The notes: generated by a model from the letters alone, not told the origin. DNA of 64,000 bases from an uncultured Chlorobiaceae bacterium (GCA_903822595.1 CAIJPS010000103.1:1-64000), one strand, 5' to 3'; counted from the stretch's first letter, positions 18,134-26,545 are shown. Numbers and translations: made by a program.

Positions 18134-18486
18134 TCAATCCATTACAAAATCAACAAATTTCTTGATGTAAACCGGTTTAATCGCTATAGGAAATATTCCT
18201 CGAAGCTTTGCTTCGTGAAGGAATTCTCAAACATGAACTCATCCTCCATAGCTCTGCTGCGGGGTAGTTGATTTGGCCGATGAGCAGGGACAAGTAACGT
18301 CCGACCATCAGCGCGAACAAAAACGACGTGGTTTGTACCTTGTTGCCGCCATTTGATGTTGTAAGCGCTGGCAACGGTTTTCAGATTTTCAATCCGCCAG
18401 TCAAAGGGATTGTTTTGTATCTGCTGGAGGATTTTATCTGCTTTGTTCAAAGGGTGTATGATACTAAATATGATATCATGATGCAA
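18134..18486 (-). pseudogene. hicA: hicA toxin gene interrupted by a 92-bp palindromic repeat
   Basis: HicA is a small mRNA interferase with a double-stranded-RNA-binding-like fold. The visible N-terminal part reads KADKILQQIQNNPFDW and RWQ-type segments up to GTNHVVFVRADGRTLLVPAHRP. Normal HicA proteins continue IKPVYIKKFV. Here, the reading enters a 92-bp repeat at 18273 and ends in it with a foreign tail (FENSFTKQSFEEYFL). The expected end IKPVYIKKFVDFVMD and its TGA are found directly after the repeat (18134-18181), in the right frame for a continuous gene and 3 bp before hicB. So the repeat was inserted into an intact hicA. The start is uncertain: TTG 18450 fits family length better than ATG 18486. 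Confidence 0.9.
18182..18273 (-). repeat. 92-bp palindromic (REP-like) repeat, copy 1
   Basis: Same length as copy 2 at 22364-22455 and 88 of 92 positions identical (by eye). It contains two hairpins, CCCCGCAGCAGAGCTA(T)GG and ACGAAGCAAAGCTTCG. This copy has three changes in the right arm of the first hairpin. Boundaries are read from hicA: the codons CAT CGG CCA end on one side and ATT AAA CCG resume on the other. The 92 bp is not a multiple of three, so it shifts the frame. No transposase is nearby. Confidence 0.85.
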
Positions 18487-18689
18487 GAGCAGGAAAGATA
18501 ATGAAGAAATTTATTTGGATTTTCCGCTTTCAATTTCCAGAAAACTTCATCCGCTGGAATTGCTTCCATTTCTCCCCGTTCAGAAGCCGTGTAGGTTCCG
18601 CCGAACCTCCACCTTGGTTAACATTACCTCGATCAGTGCAAGCAACCACGAAACATTAACGCTTTTTAACCGCTGAGTTGACTGCAGCG

Positions 18690-18917
18690 TCATGCGTTTT
18701 TCGTATTATTAACTGCATACAAGTCTATGAGTTGTCTTATCATCTTTTGATAAGAAGTATGATGTTTTTTTGAGAAGTCTATGCTCGACTTTTTTAACGC
18801 TATAGTAATCTTGACGTTATCGTCCTTCAGGATTAATTGATCAGGTGAAGGGAGAAAGTCATTAATTATTTTTAACTCTCCCATTGGTTCATCGGTATAT
18901 CTAATCTTGCTCTTCAT
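18690..18917 (-). CDS. brnA: BrnA-type antitoxin
   Basis: 75 residues from ATG 18917 (MKSKIRYTDEPMGELKII). The start lies inside the tail of brnT, as usual for these operons. The sequence matches BrnA: a short beta strand DFLPSPDQLILKDDNVKITIAL and a ribbon-helix-helix part FSKKHHTSYQKMIRQLIDLYA. In current DNA the brnT frame runs into this gene without a stop, so a longer fused frame exists from 18998, but that reflects a frameshift in brnT. Acts as DNA-binding antitoxin of a BrnT RNase. Intact, although its toxin gene is damaged. Confidence 0.82.
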   Translation of the reverse strand: MKSKIRYTDEPMGELKIINDFLPSPDQLILKDDNVKITIALKKSSIDFSKKHHTSYQKMIRQLIDLYAVNNTKNA

Positions 18918-19190
18918 ATATTTTTTCTCCCTTTTCTCCAATATCTCGGCTCCGAATATTCTGATAATATTGTCTCTGTAGGTAAACCTTACCGTCATTA
19001 TTCCTTTATCAACGCGCCCAATACAATAAAATCGATTTACTTCATTGTTGTGATTAGTATCTTCGACAATAATACGCTTCGGATCAAAAAAGGCATGTTG
19101 TGCTAATGAAAAAGGTACGTTGTGTTTCTCCTGATTTTCCCCGTCCTTTTCTTCATCCCACTCAAAACGTGTACTTTTTATACGATTAAT
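18918..19190 (-). pseudogene. brnT: brnT toxin remnant
   Basis: The minus strand reads TRFEWDEEKDGENQEKHNVP, then FSLAQHAFFDPKRIIVEDTN, FYCIGRVDKGIMTVRFTYRD and NIIRIFGAE, the BrnT RNase pattern. Two lesions are visible. First, the in-frame TAA at about 19191 is not followed by any ATG, GTG or TTG before the conserved TRFEW. Second, an extra base after GCCGAG (about 18944) shifts the usual YWRKGRK ending (still present one frame over) and fuses the frame to brnA. So it is most probably inactive. An exotic ATT start cannot be excluded. Confidence 0.75.
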
Positions 19191-19280
19191 TTACTGCTAT
19201 ATGGGTAAATAGCAATATTTTTATATGGCTTCTCATTGAATACTCAGGCATAATATTGTTTATATTCATTCTTACACCCA

Positions 19281-20537
19281 TCACACCGGCCTCACTTGCC
19301 CGTTACCCTCAATAATCCACTTATACGTCGTCAGCTCTTTCAGGGCCATCGGGCCTCTTGCGTGGAGCTTCTGTGTGCTGATGCCGATCTCTGCGCCAAG
19401 TCCGAACTGTGCGCCGTCGGTGAATGCGGTAGAGGTGTTGGCATAAACCACAGCGGCATCGACCTGTTTCAGGAAGGTTGCGGTTGTTTCGGGGTCGGTT
19501 GCAATGATGGCTTCGCTGTGGCGGGAGCTGTAACGTGCAATATGCTTAAGCGCTTCATCAAGCGATGCGACAGTTTTTACCGACATTTTCAGTGACAGGA
19601 ACTCGGTGCCGAAATGTTCAGGTTCAGCATGGTGGAGCAAAGCTTCGGGATAGGAGCCTTGCAGTGCCTGGAACGCTTCTTCATCGGCAAAGAGCACCAC
19701 CTGTTTTTCCTGAAGCGGCTCTACCAGTGCGGGGAGGTCACGGAGACGGTCGCGATGGATCACCAGTGTGTCGAGTGCGTTGCAGACGCTCGGGCGGCGG
19801 GTTTTGGCGTTGAAGATAATCTTTTTGCCGAGGTCGAGATCGCCGCTTTTATCGAAATAGGTGTGCACAATACCCGCACCGGTTTCGATAACCGGCACTT
19901 TCGCGTTGTTGCGGACAAAGTCGATCAGCTTCTGGCTTCCTCTCGGGATGATCATGTCGATAAAGCCGACTGCATTGAGCATGACTGCGGCAGCCTCCCG
20001 TTCTGCGGGGAGCAAATAGATGGTATCGGGATTGATGCCATGCTCCTTCAGGACGGAGTGTATGAGCTCAACAATGGCGATGTTCGAGAACATGGCATCA
20101 CTTCCGCCTTTCAGCACGGTGGCGTTGCCCGATTTCAGGCAGAGTGCAAAGACGTCGAAGGTGACGTTTGGCCTTGCTTCGTAGATGATGCCAATCACGC
20201 CTATTGGCACGGTAACCTTTTTCAGGTTGAGACCGTTCGCCAGCACCCGCTCTTCAAGCACCGTATCAAGCGGAGAGGGGAGTGAAGCGACATTTCGAAT
20301 GTCGGCGGCAATGGCGTCAAGTCGTGATGCATTCAGCAGCAGCCGGTCAACCATGGGGTCAGCCGGATCCATCCGCTCGATATCCTTCTGGTTTGCCTGG
20401 AGAATGGCATCGCGGTGAGCGGGTATGCTGTCGGCAAGGGCGCAGAGCAGGCTGTTGATAGCCGCGTCGGTGAGGGTAATGATCTCCCTGCTTGCCTGCT
20501 GGACGGCTATGAGTTGTTGTGTTATCGTGTCCTTCAT
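19281..20537 (-). CDS. proA: Gamma-glutamyl phosphate reductase
   Basis: Second step of proline synthesis: NADPH reduces gamma-glutamyl phosphate to glutamate semialdehyde. 418 residues, normal length. Motifs: [30 protein letters not shown]-type N-terminal region (about 105-135), [35 protein letters not shown], and the catalytic Cys region [18 protein letters not shown]-terminal [20 protein letters not shown] is present. Twelve bp separate it from proB upstream, so the two form an operon with the SMR gene. Confidence 0.97.
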   Translation of the reverse strand: MKDTITQQLIAVQQASREIITLTDAAINSLLCALADSIPAHRDAILQANQKDIERMDPADPMVDRLLLNASRLDAIAADIRNVASLPSPLDTVLEERVLANGLNLKKVTVPIGVIGIIYEARPNVTFDVFALCLKSGNATVLKGGSDAMFSNIAIVELIHSVLKEHGINPDTIYLLPAEREAAAVMLNAVGFIDMIIPRGSQKLIDFVRNNAKVPVIETGAGIVHTYFDKSGDLDLGKKIIFNAKTRRPSVCNALDTLVIHRDRLRDLPALVEPLQEKQVVLFADEEAFQALQGSYPEALLHHAEPEHFGTEFLSLKMSVKTVASLDEALKHIARYSSRHSEAIIATDPETTATFLKQVDAAVVYANTSTAFTDGAQFGLGAEIGISTQKLHARGPMALKELTTYKWIIEGNGQVRPV

Positions 20538-20549
20538 GTCGAACGGAGT

Positions 20550-21638
20550 TCAGGTGGTTATATAAAGGTAATCGTAATGAATCAGGGGTTTCTGATCCTT
20601 AATCCCCATGATTGCCAATGTTTTTTCCGAGCTGTATTGCGCCATACCGTAGCCGATGATGGTTCCGTCCGTGGCGCACACCTTGATGATGTCGCCTTTC
20701 AGGAAAGGTCCTTCAACCGACTCAATACCGACGGGTAACAGGCTGTTTGCTCGATCTCCGGCTACAAGGGCCATTTCAGCGCCCATGTTGACTGTGACCG
20801 CACCTTTTTCCATCCCTTCGCTATTTGCAATCCACCGTTTCGGGCCGTGAGTTGCCTTTTGCGGCAGAAATTTCGTGCCGGTTGGTTCTCCCTCAAGAAG
20901 CGAGAGGAGAATGCCGGGAGTACGTCCGTTGGCGATATGGACAGTGATGCCGAGCCGTGAGAGCTTCTGCGCGATGTGACACTTGGTCAGCATCCCTCCT
21001 CGCCCGAACTCTGACTTTCCTGGTTGGATATACTGGTGAAAATGTTTGGTCGAGGGGTCAATGACGGGGATGATGGTGCCATCTCCCGTTTTCATGTCAA
21101 ACAGGCCGTCAACATGAGAAAGAATGATGTAGCCTTCAACATCCATCATGGAAGCAATCAGTCCGGAGAGCTCATCGTTGTCAGTAAACATCAGTTCGGT
21201 CACTGACACAGCATCGTTCTCATTGACCACAGGAATGATGTTCTGTTGTAGAAGGGAGTTGAAGCAGGTCTGCATGTTGAGGTAGTGCAGGCGGTCACTG
21301 AAATCGCTTTTGGTGACAAGGATCTGGGCTGTAACCAGTCCATGTTCAGCAAAGAGGTCGTTGTAAGTGCTGATCAGCTTGATCTGCCCTGTCGAGGCAA
21401 GAACCTGGCGGGCCGCAACCGGCGCGATGGTGCCGGAGAGTTTGACCACTGAACGCCCGGCGCCGACAGCACCTGATGAGACCAGAATGATCTGGATTCC
21501 TTGCTTATACAGTTCCGCAATCTGTGCAGTAAGCTGCTGGAGAATTTCAAGGTCAAGCTCGCCGTTTTTGGCAGTAATGACGTTGGTGCCGACTTTGACG
21601 ACTATTTTTTTATAGAGAGGATTGAGTAGTTGTTTCAT
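20550..21638 (-). CDS. proB: Glutamate 5-kinase
   Basis: First step of proline synthesis: ATP-dependent phosphorylation of glutamate. 362 residues: amino-acid kinase domain (KIVVKVGTNVIT, LVSSGAVGAGR, QILVTKSDFSDR, VVNENDAVSV, LSHVDGLFD, GRGGMLTKCHIAQ) followed by a C-terminal PUA domain (about 275-360). Feedback inhibition by proline is a family property. Spacing of 3 bp to the upstream SMR gene and 12 bp to proA downstream argues for one transcript. Confidence 0.97.
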   Translation of the reverse strand: MKQLLNPLYKKIVVKVGTNVITAKNGELDLEILQQLTAQIAELYKQGIQIILVSSGAVGAGRSVVKLSGTIAPVAARQVLASTGQIKLISTYNDLFAEHGLVTAQILVTKSDFSDRLHYLNMQTCFNSLLQQNIIPVVNENDAVSVTELMFTDNDELSGLIASMMDVEGYIILSHVDGLFDMKTGDGTIIPVIDPSTKHFHQYIQPGKSEFGRGGMLTKCHIAQKLSRLGITVHIANGRTPGILLSLLEGEPTGTKFLPQKATHGPKRWIANSEGMEKGAVTVNMGAEMALVAGDRANSLLPVGIESVEGPFLKGDIIKVCATDGTIIGYGMAQYSSEKTLAIMGIKDQKPLIHYDYLYITT

Positions 21639-21641
21639 GCG

Positions 21642-21965
21642 TTAGTGAACCTCTTGACTGAAATGCAACCCCGCAACACCGATAATAATCAGCAGCAGGG
21701 ATACGAGTTTAATGGCATTGATTCCTTCACCAAACCAGATCACTCCGATAACGGTTATCGCCGCCGTACCGATTCCTGACCAGATTGCGTAGGTCAACGC
21801 GATCGGCAGAACCTTGAGTGCCAGCGACAGAAAGGTAAAGCTCAGCCCGTAAAAAATAAAGATAAAAAGCGTTGGTGCAAGTTTACTGAATCCGTCGGAG
21901 ATTTTCATGCAGGTGGTGCCGGATACTTCAAGCAAAATGGCAATAATCAGGTAAAGCCAGTGCAT
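21642..21965 (-). CDS. Small multidrug resistance (SMR) family transporter
   Basis: 107 residues with four membrane helices. The proton- and substrate-binding Glu lies in helix 1 (IAILLEVSGTTCMKISDGF) and the helix 3 stretch LTYAIWSGIGTA matches EmrE and SugE relatives. Helix 1 ends with the KxSDGF motif typical of EmrE-like members. An AGGAA precedes the ATG. It is 3 bp upstream of proB, an uncommon partner; the association may be chance co-transcription. Guanidinium export is an alternative role in this family. Confidence 0.9.
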   Translation of the reverse strand: MHWLYLIIAILLEVSGTTCMKISDGFSKLAPTLFIFIFYGLSFTFLSLALKVLPIALTYAIWSGIGTAAITVIGVIWFGEGINAIKLVSLLLIIIGVAGLHFSQEVH

Positions 21966-22189
21966 TGTTCCTGAAAGGAAAAAGGTTACAGGAGATTGTG
22001 TGGCTGAAGCTGAAGCCTCTGCCCAAGAGGTGCCTGTTTGTGTTTAACTGAGAAGATATACATTTTCACAGATTCGTACAACCGCTATATCTTGCAATAC
22101 TTTACGGCTAATTTTTTGCAAATCTGTACCAAAACCAAAAAATCGAAGGATTTAAGGCATATCGTCGAGTAAAAGCGTTTTAAACTTGA

Positions 22190-22453
22190 ATCACCCAAAC
22201 AACCCCACAAAGGCAGCCAGCATCCCTGCTGCCAGTCTACCGCGACAAAATCGACATCCCTGACGATATCGAAACCAGCTTCAAAACCGAAACCGGCAAA
22301 AGAATCAAGCACCCCTTCAACCACATAACCTGGTTACACAAGCGCTACAATGATAAAAACTCCAATCAACTACCCCGCAGCAGAGCTACGGGGTATGAGT
22401 TCATGTTTGAGAATTCCTTCACGAAGCAAAGCTTCGAGGAGTATTTCCTATAG
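22190..22453 (+). pseudogene. Unidentified gene fragment ending inside the palindromic repeat
   Basis: An open frame of 87 codons without any start codon near its beginning. The middle reads VYRDKIDIPDDIETSFKTET then GKRIKHPFNHITWLHKRYND, which looks like real protein sequence but is not recognised. From 22364 the frame enters repeat copy 2 and ends at a TAG within it, so the last 29 residues are repeat-derived (ending FTKQSFEEYFL), just as in hicA. Most likely the 3' part of a decayed gene truncated by the repeat. The rest of 21966-22190 shows no coding signal. Confidence 0.5.
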
Positions 22454-22455
22454 CG
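22364..22455 (+). repeat. 92-bp palindromic (REP-like) repeat, copy 2
   Basis: Inverted with respect to copy 1 at 18182-18273 and better preserved: ACCCCGCAGCAGAGCTACGGGGT forms a stem of seven pairs, and ACGAAGCAAAGCTTCG forms a second stem. In this copy the flanks are an unidentified fragment on the left and an Mrr-type nuclease fragment on the right. Shared ends are AATCAACTACCCC and CCTATAGCG. Confidence 0.85.
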
Positions 22456-22704
22456 ATTAAACGGGAACAAATAGGGGATTTTAGAAATGCAATGATGGGC
22501 GGGGCAGAAAAGGGTATTTTTATAACAACAGGATATTTTAGTGCAGATTCTGAAAGAGAAGCTTCCCGAGAGGGTGCGACTCAAATTGAACTTGTAGATT
22601 GTGATAAACTGATAGAAATGTTTGAAAATTCAGAACTTGGCCTGAAGCAGATAACAACTTATGATGTTGATCGTCAGTTTTTTGAGAAATACATAAAGAG
22701 CTAA
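22456..22704 (+). pseudogene. C-terminal fragment of an Mrr-type restriction endonuclease
   Basis: The frame, open from the end of the repeat, reads REQIGDFRNAMMGGAEKGIF, then ITTGYFSADSEREASREGA and IELVDCDKLIEMF, ending FFEKYIKS. This matches the C-terminal half of Mrr_cat-type nucleases, whose usual pattern is DFRGAM...KGIFITTG. The upstream catalytic Asp and QxK (FQCKRY-type) part is absent: the repeat abuts the fragment. So only about 80 residues remain and nuclease activity is lost. An internal ATG at 22492 could start a 70-residue product. Confidence 0.75.
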
Positions 22705-22751
22705 CAACCGCATCAACTCGGACTAGCAATTTCGCAGCGCTCCATTGCCAA

Positions 22752-22784
22752 TGCAACGTCGGCTACCCGATCTTCGCCGTCACC
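22752..22784 (+). repeat. 33-bp direct repeat, left copy
   Basis: Matches 24361-24393 at 30 of 33 positions. The two copies bracket the HicA-like two-gene unit at 22797-24160. On the minus strand the sequence is a piece of the unidentified remnant at 24282-24615 (VTANIGSPTL), here with an in-frame stop. Confidence 0.8.
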
Positions 22785-22796
22785 ACCCACCAGCAT

Positions 22797-23090
22797 TCAC
22801 CCATTATCTGCGAATCCTTTTTCTATAAGAATACGTTCATATTCGCTTCTGCTTAACGGGCATTTAATGAGGTCAATAAATTGCTTATTGTTAAGCTTGC
22901 ATTGCGTTGCCATATATGAGAGAAGCCCATCGGGAATATCTTTCCCACCTTTGCCGTGTGAGGTTTTTGTTCCTACCCTGCTTTTTTTATTGGTTTGAGT
23001 GAAATAGATGAAATATGAATGGTCTGTTTCAATTCGTTTAAAACCTTTTTGCTCAAGAGCCGAATCTACATCCCTTTTTTTAAATAGCAT
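22797..23090 (-). CDS. Small HicA/YcfA-like protein
   Basis: 97 residues from ATG 23090, preceded by AGGAGA at good spacing. The frame from 23105 uses a TTG and is less likely. The pattern KRDVDSALEQKGFKRIETDH, then YFIYFTQ, VGTKTSHGKGGKDI and CPLSRSEYERILIEKGF resembles a HicA-like family with a catalytic-type His in TSHG. This is recalled rather than verified. It overlaps by 11 bp the end of the split gene upstream, so the two are a translationally coupled pair. A toxin of TA type is plausible, with the upstream protein as partner. Confidence 0.55.
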   Translation of the reverse strand: MLFKKRDVDSALEQKGFKRIETDHSYFIYFTQTNKKSRVGTKTSHGKGGKDIPDGLLSYMATQCKLNNKQFIDLIKCPLSRSEYERILIEKGFADNG

Positions 23091-24160
23091 TAGGTATCTC
23101 CTCAAAAGTGCCTAAAAGTTCTTTTTGCAGCATCTGAGCATCAGTCGTTAATGAATTTGGTTCGGCATTTGCATACTCATTCCAAAGTATGGATAGTTCT
23201 GAATAAAGCTCTTCCTCAAGTCCTGGTCGTGTTGCTGCAAATATGAATATATCAAAAGGGCCGGTTGCGTTATATGATGAACTCTCTCTATCGAAAGTAA
23301 CTGCAAAACAAAGCGGTTTTTTCGACTTAAGGGTTATAACATTGAACTTCAAAAGGCTTATTTCGATTGCGGTTTCATCAATCTCAAGTATATCATCAAC
23401 TTCTGAAATGGATTGGGGTGACCCATCATCATTCCAGACTATGTTTCCATGTACCTGAATAAGCTCACGAGCATTGTTTAGTAAAACAGGTTCAAAGTCA
23501 TCGGCGTATGTTGCCGTGAGCGTTTTGCTTGAATCTAATAACTTTACAACCAGCCTTCTTTCGTGGAACTTCATCTCTATGAGAGTGCCTGTAATATATC
23601 CAAAATCAGCAGTAGAAACTTTGCTGGGCGGGGGGGGGTAACAGTTGCTTGATTTTTTCTAATGCAGAGGAGCCATGTAAAAGTTTTTCTTGATAATAAT
23701 CTTCAATATTTATAATGAGACAAGAGTGTTTTGCGGGCTGCATATTTTCTAATGCTTGCAAAATAGAGCGCCGATAAAACGAGTCTGGCACAATACTGCC
23801 TAATTGTTTAGCATCTCCTGAGTTGACCGCCGAGATTACTTTACAAGTGGTTTTGACTATTTTCTGACACTCATTTTCATCAAACAACTGATCAGTCTCG
23901 CCTCCAATTGTTATTGGAAGAGCGAACCCACCATCTTCAGGTATGCTGCAAATTAAAGGAAAACGACGCTCAATTTCTTTGGTAACCCTTGCTATTTGTA
24001 ATACTTCACGACCTTCTTCAGCCATTGCAATCAAATGTACTACCCGCTGAAAGCGTTCAAGGGCTTGCACCAAAGCAGAGGCTGGAAGCTTATGGCCCTC
24101 TGTGGCGGCACCATCAAAATGGAGCCTCAGTTGTCGAGTGTGTTCTTGATTCAAGCTCAT
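23080..24160 (-). pseudogene. Gene split by a C9 homopolymer (possible phase-variable partner of HicA-like gene)
   Basis: Two consecutive frames make one protein if a nine-C run on the coding strand (plus-strand G9, 23630-23638) loses one base. The first frame, 184 residues (24160-23606), starts MSLNQEHTRQLRLHFDGAAT and ends soon after LLPPP. The second (to 23080) continues KVSTADFGYITGTLIEMKFH and ends with LYSELSILWNEYANAEPNSL and TFEEIPNAI. One base less gives about 359 residues. I do not recognise the family. The downstream HicA-like gene overlaps its end. The break may be a mutation, a read error in a homopolymer, or an on/off switch. An internal ATG at 23574 could express the second half alone (164 residues). 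Confidence 0.7.
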
Positions 24161-24281
24161 GTTTCGGATTTATACCCTGGGGAAGGGATTATGAAACAAC
24201 AATTTTTTAATGTAACACAAAACCAACTCAATCAGTATAATAAGCCTATAAATACCTTTTCGTTTGCCTGCATTGCTTAAC

Positions 24282-24615
24282 TTAACCTTGTACATCATCC
24301 ACCCCCAGCACATCATCCCGATCCAGCACCACCCGCGCCAATTGCCGGTCAATCTCTCGCTGCAACGTCGGCGACCCGATATTGGCCGTCACCTCCTTCG
24401 CTCGCACCAGAAAATCCAGATCAGCCCGCCGGTACCTCAGCTCAAACCGCTGCGGATAGGTCACCACCACATTCGCTCCATCTGGGCAAGCTTCGACCTA
24501 TCATTATACATCGACCGCTGCATCCGAGCCACATCCTGCAAATCACTCACCGCAGCACCACGCTCCAGCGGTTTTGAATTATAATGCACCACCGCCGGCA
24601 GCAAAGCGCACTCTT
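24282..24615 (-). pseudogene. Frameshifted remnant of unidentified gene
   Basis: Two frames on the minus strand give convincing protein-like sequence: GAAVSDLQDVARMQRSMYND and SKLAQMERMWW up to a TGA, then one frame over VVVTYPQRFELRYRRADLDF, LVRAKEVTANIGSPTLQREI and DRQLARVVLDRDDVLGVDD. The overlap near GCGAATGTGGTGG indicates a frameshift. The family is not recognised; phage structural genes are one possibility. A piece of the same sequence recurs at 22752-22784. No start codon upstream. Confidence 0.45.
24361..24393 (+). repeat. 33-bp direct repeat, right copy
   Basis: Pair of the repeat at 22752-22784 (30 of 33 identical). Here it lies within the coding-like remnant at 24282-24615, so the sequence originates from that gene and the left copy is a duplicate or a broken-off piece. 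Confidence 0.8.
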
Positions 24616-24661
24616 ACTTGTCCTATGAAATTGGGTTGTTAAAGGTTTAAACCATGAAAAG

Positions 24662-26545
24662 TCAAGTTTTCTGACTCTCATACTGATCCGATCCGTAGAG
24701 ATTGAGCTGCTTGCGATAATAGGCAAAGGCCTCTTCCTGGCGGACCACGCCAAGCAATTTTCCGCTTTCGGTATCGAGAACCGGCAGCATATCGTAATCA
24801 GAGATTTCAAAAAGTTTGAGAGCTTCATCAAGTTTTGAAGTTTCATAAAGCACGGGAACATCCTTTTTTGTAATATCTTCGGCAATAATTCCAGTCAAAA
24901 AGTCTTCTCTGAGAAGCGCTCTCATCTCATCGAGACTGATAATTGCGGAAAACACTCCTTGATCATCGGTGACCAGAAAACTTGATTCCGGGGTATTAAA
25001 AAAAACATCAATCATGTTTTCCGCGCTTTCTGAATCAATGAATTTCACGTAATCTGTTTTTATGACATTGGCGATTCTGATATGCTCCGCAACAGAAAGC
25101 GCAATGCCAAAACCAACTCTAACTCCTTCCTTATCAAGAACGTAACTCTCCATGCTGTGACGATAAGCAAGGCGGGCAACAAGTGACGAGGTAACGGCTG
25201 CAAACATGATGGGCAGTACAATCTCGTATTGACCGGTCACTTCAAAAAGAATAAGGATAACGGTTAAGGGAGCCCTCATGATCCCTGCCGTTAACGCACC
25301 CATACCGACAAGGGCATAAGCACCAGAGGTTGCTGTTATGGTAGGAAATATCATATGAACAAGTTTACCGAACATACCTCCGAGCATTGCCCCCATTTTC
25401 ATAGCAGGCGCAAACATTCCACCTGATCCACCTGATCCAATACTGAGACCAGCAACAACAGGTTTGAAAAGGTAAATACCGATCATGTTCGTCCAGGTTT
25501 CATTCCCATGAACCGCATTATTTATTGCTTCATAGGTAAATCCGTACAGACCGGGAAACCAGATACAGATAACACCGCTCATAAGGCCGCCGATAGCAGG
25601 CATGGCCCATACAGGGATCTTCCATCGTTGTTCTATTCTCCCAAACCACTCCTCAAGAGCGTAATAAATCTTGATAAACATTACTGCCGAAAGACCAGCA
25701 AGAATTCCGAGTATACAATAAAAAAGAAGCTCTGTATTCGATACAAGAGCATATTCAGGAACCTGAAATGTGGGAGAATTTCCCAGAAAGCTTCTTGAAA
25801 GTACGGTACCGATGACAGCCGCAATGACAATTGGGCTAAATGTTTTAACACTGAAGTCTCCGAGCAGCACTTCAACAGCAAACATGACACCGCCGATGGG
25901 TGCATTGAAAACAGCCGCAAGGCCTGCAGCCGCCCCGCAACCGAGAAGTGTTCGGGTCTTGTTTGGCGAAAACCGCAACATTTGGGCTACCGTTGAACCG
26001 ATTGCTGATCCAACCTGGACAATCGGAGCTTCACGACCACCACCACCACCGGTGCCAATACTTAATACAGATGTTATACTCTTATGAACCCAAAGCTTGC
26101 GGTCAATAATCCCGTCATTCTGGGCAACCGCCTTGATGACGGATGCAAGACCATGTCCAGGCCTGGCTTTCATAACAAAAGCATTGTAGAGACCAACAAG
26201 CAGACCACCAAAGGCAGGAATGAAGGGAAGCAGAACCTTCCAGTAGTTGTCGATGAACGTAGATTTACCGAACGAACGAAGACCTGTAAAGCTCAAGGAA
26301 CTTATCGTCACAATGGCATCATGAAACACCACGGCGACATAGCCTGTCAGAAGGCCTACGCATGCCGCTACAAAAAGAAACGGGATGTCCTGATTAAGAT
26401 TGAGCTGAACAAGCAGATAATCAAGGCTGAGGCGGAAAAACTGCTGAGAATTCCCCTTGAAATATCGACTTCGTCTGATGATGCTCAAAATAAAAGCAAG
26501 CGCCTTTCTTTTGAGACGACCTGTTTTGTGAGGTGAAGATTTCAT
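24662..26545 (-). CDS. ClC-family chloride channel/transporter with C-terminal CBS pair
   Basis: 627 residues: a ClC membrane domain (about 50-445) with roughly ten hydrophobic helices, then two CBS domains (about 480-615: FLVTDDQGVFSAIISLDEM and MLPVLDTESGKLLGVVR). The selectivity motifs are variants: GHGLASVIKA in place of GSGIP, GGGGGREAPIVQVGSAIG with the gating Glu of GREGP retained, and GSGGSGGMFAPAMKMGAMLGG in place of GxFxP. The gating Glu suggests an H+/Cl- antiporter rather than a channel. CBS domains would sense adenine nucleotides. Gene remnants flank it on both sides, so it sits in a remodelled region. Confidence 0.93.
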   Translation of the reverse strand: MKSSPHKTGRLKRKALAFILSIIRRSRYFKGNSQQFFRLSLDYLLVQLNLNQDIPFLFVAACVGLLTGYVAVVFHDAIVTISSLSFTGLRSFGKSTFIDNYWKVLLPFIPAFGGLLVGLYNAFVMKARPGHGLASVIKAVAQNDGIIDRKLWVHKSITSVLSIGTGGGGGREAPIVQVGSAIGSTVAQMLRFSPNKTRTLLGCGAAAGLAAVFNAPIGGVMFAVEVLLGDFSVKTFSPIVIAAVIGTVLSRSFLGNSPTFQVPEYALVSNTELLFYCILGILAGLSAVMFIKIYYALEEWFGRIEQRWKIPVWAMPAIGGLMSGVICIWFPGLYGFTYEAINNAVHGNETWTNMIGIYLFKPVVAGLSIGSGGSGGMFAPAMKMGAMLGGMFGKLVHMIFPTITATSGAYALVGMGALTAGIMRAPLTVILILFEVTGQYEIVLPIMFAAVTSSLVARLAYRHSMESYVLDKEGVRVGFGIALSVAEHIRIANVIKTDYVKFIDSESAENMIDVFFNTPESSFLVTDDQGVFSAIISLDEMRALLREDFLTGIIAEDITKKDVPVLYETSKLDEALKLFEISDYDMLPVLDTESGKLLGVVRQEEAFAYYRKQLNLYGSDQYESQKT

